This document shows, one piece after another, positions 5,599 to 9,815 of a DNA stretch of 9,815 bases (positions are counted from its first letter, which is position 1; every line of letters starts with the position of its first letter). A program made the translations under genes and the position numbers. This DNA is from Flavobacteriales bacterium UBA5871 (GTDB taxonomy: Bacteria > Bacteroidota > Bacteroidia > Flavobacteriales_D > Crocinitomicaceae). The notes below the pieces were generated by a model, which saw only the letters and a list, made by a program, of their open reading frames with translations, was not told the origin of the DNA and made no database searches. The stretch is from positions 1-9,815 of the forward strand of contig DJFN01000236.1 in NCBI GenBank assembly GCA_002432085.1, given 5' to 3'.

Positions 5599-6333
5599 TC
5601 AATTCTTATCGAGCACTTCTCCTCCGTTTGTGCAGAGCACGCTGATCAACGAAGGCGTTCCCTGGTACCAGATATCGCCATTCGCTTTCGTATAGCCTCG
5701 CAGTGGAATCCCGTTAGCCCTTACTTTGACCGTTCCGGGCGTTTCCGAAGCCACATAGATCGAATCCGTTACTTCCAGTCCGAACGTATTGCAATAACCG
5801 TTGCTTCGTGCAGCAATGCGCGCATATTCCGTTTCGCCGGTCAGCGTGTAGTCACCCCAACCATGTGAAATATCGGCACTGATGATCTTGGATTGCATGT
5901 CAAGCGTTACAGGACCGGCGCCGTCGCGCACCATCAGTGTGAAATAATCCGAATGGATCTTTCCTTTCAGGTATTCCGTCCCTTCGTAATGAATGTTGTA
6001 CAGCTGCGTGAAATGGATCGTTACAACCAGCTCTTTTTTCGCATTGCGCAGAAATGCACATTTATTGTTGTTGTGGATTTCCAGTAAGCCGTTCTTAACC
6101 TCGTATGAAATGTGATTCACGAGGTTTTCGCCGCCACGGATCTCGATCTTGTCCAGCGAATCCTGAACGAGCTCGTAGGCAATGTGCGGATAAAGTGCCA
6201 GGCGGTCGAACGATTCCAGTGGAATTTCAATGGTCTTTTCGTCACCGGTAAATTTCCAGCACTGACGATTTTCCGGCTTCCGGCAGCCGAGCAATGCTAC
6301 AACGAGCAGAGTGAAAACGCACAGCTGTTTCAT
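5599..6333 (-). CDS. head-GIN domain lipoprotein (DUF2807)
   Basis: This is a 244-residue predicted lipoprotein. Residues 1-17 (MKQLCVFTLLVVALLGC) form a lipoprotein signal with lipobox LLGC, so Cys17 should be acylated. The mature part resembles the head-GIN/DUF2807 family of Bacteroidota, a right-handed parallel beta-helix-like fold of short repeated strands: FDRLALYPHIAYELVQDS, then LVNHISYEV, VTIHFTQLYNIHYEGTEYLKG, LDMQSKIISADISHGWGDYTLTGETEYARIAARSNGYCNTFG and later blocks, each with alternating hydrophobic residues. The family is named as a putative adhesin, but its role is not established. Its ATG overlaps the stop of the upstream PagL-like gene as ATGA, which implies translational coupling in one transcript. 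A longer in-frame start upstream would lie inside the neighbouring gene and lacks a signal peptide. The sequence after Cys17 (RKPENR) lacks an obvious acidic surface-export tract. Confidence 0.85.
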   Translation of the reverse strand: MKQLCVFTLLVVALLGCRKPENRQCWKFTGDEKTIEIPLESFDRLALYPHIAYELVQDSLDKIEIRGGENLVNHISYEVKNGLLEIHNNNKCAFLRNAKKELVVTIHFTQLYNIHYEGTEYLKGKIHSDYFTLMVRDGAGPVTLDMQSKIISADISHGWGDYTLTGETEYARIAARSNGYCNTFGLEVTDSIYVASETPGTVKVRANGIPLRGYTKANGDIWYQGTPSLISVLCTNGGEVLDKN

Positions 6334-7436
6334 GGTTTCCTGTTTTTTCTGAAGGTGTAACCTATTCCCCATTCGATGTAATCGGCACGGGCCCAATGCG
6401 CCTTGAGCGTCAGGTTTGCCACCAGGCCGTTATCGAATTGGTAACGCATGCCCAGACGATGATAAAAGCGATTGTCGGCGTTGTAGCGGTCTTTGATGTA
6501 TGCGCCCATTCCCAGCACGAAGTGGAAACGATCGAGCGGCAAAACATAACCGACGTAGCCGCCGACCTGGAAGATCTGCCACTGTGTTTTCGGAACGTAG
6601 GATTTATAGCCCATCAGCGCCTGCTTCGAAATGAGATCGAGTGTAATTTCCATTCCTGTTTTCGCACGAAACACTTTGCGCTTGCTGATCGACAGCGCAT
6701 AAACGGGATATTGCCTGCCGCCGGTCGGAAAAACTTCTTTCGAAGAAATTACACCGATGACACTCCATTTCCAGTTGCGGAAGAACGGCGTCCGGACATC
6801 GGCCTGGTGTACCAGCGAGCTGTCGGAAGGTTTTTCGCGGCACATGAAATTATGGGCATAGCCCAGCCCGATGAACGGCATGTTCAGTCCGAGATTCGGA
6901 ACGCGGTAAGAACCGTTGGATAAATGCGTCAGATCGAAGCTGTAAAGCAACTCGTCTTTTTGGCCGATGCGGATTCTTCCCTGCAGGCCGATACAGATCA
7001 AAGCGTTCACGTGGGTACTCATCGCCACGTTCTTCGGATTCGTTTCCTGGTCGAACACTTTGGTAATGTAGCCTACGCCCGAGCCTAATTTTCCAGTGAG
7101 CACATGACGGCGGCTTTCGATAAAAGGAAATTCGATGAAACCGTAAACGCCGAAAGCCTGTCCGAGAATGGCATTGTTGCCGACCGTTGATCCGTAGAGC
7201 GTAACTCCGGCGTATGGCTGATGATAAGCCGATTGCCATTTCTTGCATTCGGCGAAGCGCTTGTAGAAGGAAATCTCGCCGCCAATCGCGTGTTCTTTCG
7301 GAAGGTGTCCCATCACGCCGCGGTGAGCAGCCAGGAACCCTGCCTTTGGCTTGATTGAGAAATAATAGGGCTCTACGCTCGTCTGCTGCGCAATCGATGT
7401 AAGCGGCAAAAGGAAAAGGCAGAACCATTTATACAT
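6330..7436 (-). CDS. PagL-like acyloxyacyl hydrolase family outer-membrane protein
   Basis: This 368-residue protein has a signal peptide (MYKWFCLFLLPLTSIAQQ) followed by barrel-like alternating strands and a terminal GIGYTF segment. It matches the PagL/lipid A 3-O-deacylase-related family often labelled acyloxyacyl hydrolase in Bacteroidota. The key block is DLTHLSNGSYRVPNLGLNMP, giving H171, S173 and N174 of the H-x-S-N signature, followed by PN.G (180-183). In Pseudomonas PagL the catalytic triad is His, Ser and a Glu 14 residues after the His; here that position is N185, so deacylase activity is uncertain. The protein is also about twice the length of classical PagL, with an additional second half (after about residue 215) of further strands. 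A TTG at 7445 in frame is rejected because it lies within the promoter box. It is the first gene of an operon with the lipoprotein. Confidence 0.75.
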   Translation of the reverse strand: MYKWFCLFLLPLTSIAQQTSVEPYYFSIKPKAGFLAAHRGVMGHLPKEHAIGGEISFYKRFAECKKWQSAYHQPYAGVTLYGSTVGNNAILGQAFGVYGFIEFPFIESRRHVLTGKLGSGVGYITKVFDQETNPKNVAMSTHVNALICIGLQGRIRIGQKDELLYSFDLTHLSNGSYRVPNLGLNMPFIGLGYAHNFMCREKPSDSSLVHQADVRTPFFRNWKWSVIGVISSKEVFPTGGRQYPVYALSISKRKVFRAKTGMEITLDLISKQALMGYKSYVPKTQWQIFQVGGYVGYVLPLDRFHFVLGMGAYIKDRYNADNRFYHRLGMRYQFDNGLVANLTLKAHWARADYIEWGIGYTFRKNRKP

Positions 7437-7442
7437 GACACG

Positions 7443-7450
7443 CAAATTTA
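7443..7450 (-). promoter_or_regulatory. -7 promoter box of the minus-strand operon
   Basis: On the minus strand TAAATTTG (7450 to 7443) is an exact TAnnTTTG match, followed by six bases and then the ATG at 7436. Transcription would start at or very near the ATG, so the mRNA may be leaderless. At the standard distance upstream the -33 position reads CTG rather than TTG, so the upstream element is weak. Confidence 0.6.
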
Positions 7451-7470
7451 TCAGTTTTTCTTTATAGTCA

Positions 7471-7492
7471 GCCGGTCTCCGGTCTTCAGTCT
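7471..7492 (-). repeat. second copy of the GACTGGAGACCGG word repeat
   Basis: Read on the minus strand this is AGACTGAAGACCGG followed by AGACCGGC. Its first 15 bases match 848-862 at 14 positions, and the rest differs from 863-869 mainly by a one-base indel. In both places the purine-rich strand is the coding strand of the gene immediately downstream. It sits 21 bases upstream of the operon's -7 box. Confidence 0.6.
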
Positions 7493-7497
7493 TTTCA

Positions 7498-7530
7498 GTG
7501 TGAGTTTGTGTGTGAGTGTGGGGGTGTGTT
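7498..7530. repeat. GT-rich simple-sequence tract
   Basis: A run made almost entirely of G and T, with GTGTGAG twice (7497-7503 and 7510-7516), an 8-base GT alternation, and a G5 run at 7520-7524. It lies midway between the two divergent promoters. The longest pure GT run is too short to expect strong slippage. Confidence 0.55.
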
Positions 7531-7537
7531 ATTACTT

Positions 7538-7569
7538 AGTCTTAAAATCCTGAAGTCTTAAAGTCCTGA
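7538..7569 (+). repeat. tandem 16-mer repeat upstream of mazG
   Basis: AGTCTTAAAATCCTGA (7538-7553) is followed head-to-tail by AGTCTTAAAGTCCTGA (7554-7569), 15 of 16 identical. A decayed third piece (CGTCCTTCTTTGA) runs on to the -7 box of mazG at 7584. It occupies the place where a -33 element would lie. Confidence 0.75.
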
Positions 7570-7583
7570 CGTCCTTCTTTGAG

Positions 7584-7591
7584 TAACTTTG
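7584..7591 (+). promoter_or_regulatory. -7 promoter box of mazG
   Basis: TAACTTTG is an exact TAnnTTTG match ending five bases before the ATG at 7597. A start site 5-7 bases downstream of the box would fall at the start codon, giving a leaderless or nearly leaderless mRNA. No clear -33 TTG is present at 19 bases; the tandem repeat lies there. Confidence 0.6.
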
Positions 7592-7596
7592 TCCTC

Positions 7597-8406
7597 ATGG
7601 AACAAGCACAAACTCCCATCGATCCGAACGATCCGCGACTGATCGCTTTCAACCGGCTGCTGAATGTTATGGACGACCTGCGCGCCAAATGTCCGTGGGA
7701 CCAGAAACAGACCATCGACAGTCTGCGTCATCTGACGATCGAAGAAACTTATGAGCTGGCCGATGCGATTATCAGCAACGACATGCAGGGCATCAAAGGC
7801 GAGCTGGGCGATCTGTTCCTCCACCTGGTGTTTTATTCCAAGATCGCTTCCGAAACGAATACGTTTGACATTGCCGACGTGCTGAATACAATCTGCGAAA
7901 AGCTGATTTACCGTCATCCCCATATTTATGGGGATGTCGAAGCGGCAACCGAAGACGAAGTGAAAGCGAACTGGGAAAAGCTGAAGCTCAAAGAAGGCAA
8001 GCAATCCGTGCTGGAAGGCGTTCCGGGATCGCTGCCGGCGCTGGTGAAAGCGATCCGCATCCAGGACAAAGTAAAAGGCGTTGGTTTCGACTGGAGCGAT
8101 ATCGGGGACGTGCGCAACAAAGTGACCGAAGAGCTCGACGAGCTCGACGAAGCGCGTGATTCCGGCAACCTGGAGGCTGTGGAAGAAGAATTCGGCGATC
8201 TGTTATTCTCGATGGTGAATTACGCCCGTTTCCTGAAAATCAATCCGGAAGATGCGCTGGAACGCACCAACCGAAAATTCATTCAGCGGTTCACGATGAT
8301 GGAAAGCGCAATTAAAGCCGATAATATGCAGCTCGAAAACATGACGCTGTCCGAAATGGATGTTTACTGGGAAACAGCGAAGCTCGCTCTGCGCGCAAAA
8401 AAATGA
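7597..8406 (+). CDS. mazG: nucleoside triphosphate pyrophosphohydrolase MazG
   Basis: MazG hydrolyses nucleoside triphosphates to monophosphates and pyrophosphate, cleaning the nucleotide pool; in E. coli it also affects ppGpp levels. The 269-residue length agrees with E. coli MazG (about 263). Two MazG repeats are visible. The first has EETYE (49-53) and ELGD (69-72); the second has EELDE (178-182) and EFGD (198-201), with the same 16-residue spacing, so both Mg-binding EExxE...ExxD sets are intact. The block CPWDQKQTIDSLRHLTIEETYELADAI and the later KVKGVGFDW are family hallmarks. The ATG at 7597 is chosen over in-frame codons upstream (7579), which would place the promoter box inside the gene. 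It is divergent from the PagL-like operon, and no clear terminator follows. Confidence 0.95.
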   Translation: MEQAQTPIDPNDPRLIAFNRLLNVMDDLRAKCPWDQKQTIDSLRHLTIEETYELADAIISNDMQGIKGELGDLFLHLVFYSKIASETNTFDIADVLNTICEKLIYRHPHIYGDVEAATEDEVKANWEKLKLKEGKQSVLEGVPGSLPALVKAIRIQDKVKGVGFDWSDIGDVRNKVTEELDELDEARDSGNLEAVEEEFGDLLFSMVNYARFLKINPEDALERTNRKFIQRFTMMESAIKADNMQLENMTLSEMDVYWETAKLALRAKK

Positions 8407-8502
8407 TACGGAACAGGCCAGTCAATAAAACGACGACTTTACCATTTTGCTTCGCAACAATCAACTGCTAATAAGTAGTTTCAGGCAGATTCTTTCCTGC
8501 TT

Positions 8503-8934
8503 ATGAACCGTTTACTTTTCTGTATTGCTTTCGTATGGCTTTCGGGATTTTCCTTTGCACAGGATCAAAAGCATTTCGTTCGTGGTTTTGTTTTTGACGA
8601 TGAAAAACATGAACCTGTCCCCTTTCAATGCGTGGAGCTTATTCCATTGGAAGCAGGCAAACCGGCTCTCGAAATCGAAACCAGCGAATACGGTTTTTTC
8701 AGTATTCCGGATGTCGGCAACGGAACTTATCGCGTACACATCGAGCATCCCGATTTCAAAACCTGCGAGTGTGAACTAATCGTTACTGCGAACAGCGGCG
8801 CAATCATTGACCTGAGCTTTGACCTGCATGCTCCCGGAACCGAAACAAACTGCGGCGCAAAAAAAACTCCGATCAGGCTCAGTAAAGCTGATATAGAGCG
8901 TTTACCGAAAATACAACCCGTTATAATAGAATAG
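8503..8934 (+). CDS. secreted CarboxypepD_reg-like protein, plug-less relative of the next gene's receptor
   Basis: This 143-residue protein has a signal peptide (MNRLLFCIAFVWLSGFSFAQ) and a single carboxypeptidase-regulatory-like beta-sandwich (about residues 24-108): VRGFVFDDEKHEPVPFQCVELIP, GFFSIPDVGNGTYRVHIEHPDFK, then a strand ending in DLSFDL. These blocks match the N-terminal domain of the TonB-dependent receptor that follows. The C-terminal IRLSKADIERLPKI (124-137) matches the receptor's pre-plug linker IKLDKAAIERIPSM (135-148), after which the protein stops within six residues. So it has the domain and linker but no plug and no barrel. Neither the 3' end nor the following 137 bases contain recognisable plug sequence, which argues against a simple frameshift. 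It may be a periplasmic accessory protein or a decaying duplicate. No convincing promoter box is seen. A small hairpin (8483-8502) abuts the ATG. Confidence 0.8.
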   Translation: MNRLLFCIAFVWLSGFSFAQDQKHFVRGFVFDDEKHEPVPFQCVELIPLEAGKPALEIETSEYGFFSIPDVGNGTYRVHIEHPDFKTCECELIVTANSGAIIDLSFDLHAPGTETNCGAKKTPIRLSKADIERLPKIQPVIIE

Positions 8935-8973
8935 AAATACACACAAAATAACTGCGGTACCGATTACTCAATG

Positions 8974-9016
8974 AAACGCCTGTTTAGTCATTTTCTCGAC
9001 AATCATATAGGCGTTT
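8974..9016 (+). terminator. weak inverted repeat, possible terminator
   Basis: The perfect 8-base arms AAACGCCT (8974-8981) and AGGCGTTT (9009-9016) are separated by 27 bases. There is no T-run after the right arm. It lies 40 bases after the stop of the short protein and before the receptor promoter box, so it could attenuate read-through, but the large loop makes it weak. Confidence 0.35.
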
Positions 9017-9029
9017 AGCGTTAAATATG

Positions 9030-9037
9030 TAACTTCG
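9030..9037 (+). promoter_or_regulatory. possible -7 box for the TonB-dependent receptor
   Basis: TAACTTCG matches TAnnTTTG except for C at the seventh base, the same variant as in front of the two barrel genes. The ATG follows at 9072, giving a leader of about 30 bases. No TTG is seen at the usual upstream spacing. Confidence 0.4.
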
Positions 9038-9071
9038 GACGCACTCAAAAGACTTGTTTACTGAATCGCTT

Positions 9072-9815
9072 ATGAAGTTTTTTCTCTCCTTTATTGCTAT
9101 TGCCTTTTTTTCCTGCCTTTCTTTTGCTCAGGACCATACGATCCGGGGATTCGTCTATGACAACTCCAACGGTGAAGCGGTTCCGTTCCAGCGTGTGTCA
9201 CTGATCCCGACCGAAGAAGGCAAAGCCATTCTTTTTGCTCAAACCGACGTGAACGGGTTCTTTTCCATCCCGCAAGTGGGAATGGGCGTTTATGTCATTC
9301 AGGTGGAAGGCTTCGATTTCAAATTGTATGAGCGTGAAGTATCCGTAACGAAAAAAGATGGTATCACAGACCTTCGTCTCGACCTGCTTCCACCCGACGC
9401 AGGAACAGACCTCGACGAATTCGTGATCTCGGCCGAAACAAAACGCAAGAAAACCGAAGTATTGATGTCGCAGATCAAGCTCGACAAAGCTGCGATCGAG
9501 CGCATTCCTTCGATGGGTGCGGAAAACGATATCGTGGGTGCGTTCTCTGTAACACCGGGCGTTGTAACTACGGGTGACCAGGGTGGACAGCTTTATGTAC
9601 GCGGTGGTACGCCGATCCAGAACAAGGTCTTGCTCGACGGTATGACGATCTACAACCCGTTCCACTCTATCGGTTTCTTCTCGATTTTCGAAACCGAGCT
9701 GGTGAAAAACGTTGACATTTATACCGGAGGTTTCGACGCCAAATACGGTGGTCGTATTTCTTCGATCATGGATATTACTTACCGCGACGGTAACAAAAAA
9801 GACTTCGGGGGAAAA
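9072..9815 (+). CDS. TonB-dependent receptor, N-terminal part (continues past window)
   Basis: The frame is open from the ATG at 9072 to the window end (248 codons) with no stop. Residues 1-20 are a signal peptide (MKFFLSFIAIAFFSCLSFAQ). Residues about 22-105 form a CarboxypepD_reg-like domain (IRGFVYDNSNGEAVPFQRVSLIP, GFFSIPQVGMGVYVIQVEGFDF). A charged linker with IKLDKAAIERIPSM (135-148) leads to the plug domain: DIVGAFSVTPGV, the TonB-receptor signature QLYVRGG (173-179), VLLDGMTIYNP (186-196), and VDIYTGGFDAKYGG. The protein should be an outer-membrane importer energised through TonB-ExbBD. It lacks an obvious SusC-type context (no susD in view). The substrate is unknown. The neighbouring short gene is a paralog of its N-terminus. 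Confidence 0.93.
   Translation, partial: MKFFLSFIAIAFFSCLSFAQDHTIRGFVYDNSNGEAVPFQRVSLIPTEEGKAILFAQTDVNGFFSIPQVGMGVYVIQVEGFDFKLYEREVSVTKKDGITDLRLDLLPPDAGTDLDEFVISAETKRKKTEVLMSQIKLDKAAIERIPSMGAENDIVGAFSVTPGVVTTGDQGGQLYVRGGTPIQNKVLLDGMTIYNPFHSIGFFSIFETELVKNVDIYTGGFDAKYGGRISSIMDITYRDGNKKDFGGK

Noticed and set aside
6396..6923. Open frame of 175 codons on the plus strand
   Set aside because: It lies antisense within the PagL-like gene, has no promoter, signal or family motif, and the opposite strand codes for a recognisable protein.
6850..7428. Open frame of 192 codons on the minus strand in another frame
   Set aside because: It is Arg- and Pro-rich, as expected for an out-of-frame reading of the PagL-like gene, and has no family motif.
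8469..8483. Promoter box (TAGTTTCA or TAATAAGT) for the gene at 8503
   Set aside because: Two or more mismatches to TAnnTTTG, or wrong spacing from the TTG at 8447-8449.
8935..9071. Frameshifted plug remnant after the short CarboxypepD_reg-like gene
   Set aside because: The two frames I translated after the stop showed no RGG or LLDG plug motif, and the stretch is only 137 bases.
9198..9665. Minus-strand open frame of 155 codons
   Set aside because: It is antisense to the TonB-receptor N-terminus, which has clear domain motifs on the plus strand.

Overview
The window reads as Bacteroidota chromosome, probably Flavobacteriia or a relative. The evidence is a PorQ-type component of the type IX secretion system, a TonB-dependent receptor with an N-terminal CarboxypepD_reg-like domain, a head-GIN lipoprotein next to a PagL-like barrel protein, and several copies of the Bacteroidota promoter signature (TTTG, about 19 bases, TAnnTTTG). 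Shine-Dalgarno-like sites are mostly absent, as is usual for the phylum. I see no rRNA, tRNA, CRISPR array, transposase or phage gene. Family names come from recognising motifs by eye; no database was searched.

Layout, left to right. Bases 1-353 hold the 3' end of a hotdog-fold acyl-CoA thioesterase. A word-repeat hairpin (355-472) precedes an MmcQ/YjbR-like gene (480-827). A second short-word repeat (848-882) precedes porQ (931-1956). Two paralogous 226-residue outer-membrane beta-barrel genes follow (2140-2820 and 2957-3637), each with its own promoter box and hairpin terminator. Next is cmk (3770-4477) with its own promoter. A 381-base AT-rich gap then leads to a small ACT-domain protein (4859-5521), whose promoter region carries a perfect inverted repeat. 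A strong hairpin (5543-5591) separates it from a convergent two-gene minus-strand operon: a PagL-like barrel protein (7436-6330) and a head-GIN lipoprotein (6333-5599), joined by an ATGA overlap. Divergent from that operon is mazG (7597-8406). The right end holds a 143-residue secreted CarboxypepD_reg-like protein (8503-8934) and the start of a TonB-dependent receptor (9072 to the window end) that is its full-length relative.

Most of the window concerns the cell envelope: PorQ for T9SS, two barrels, the lipoprotein plus PagL-like pair, the TonB receptor and its plug-less relative. The rest is housekeeping: CMP kinase, the nucleotide pyrophosphohydrolase MazG, the thioesterase and the ACT protein.

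The items most worth a second look are the plug-less receptor paralog beside the receptor, the short-word repeat tracts in several intergenic spaces (one word family recurs 6.6 kb away in the opposite orientation), the ACT protein with a palindrome at its promoter, and two promoters so close to the ATG that the transcripts may be leaderless.
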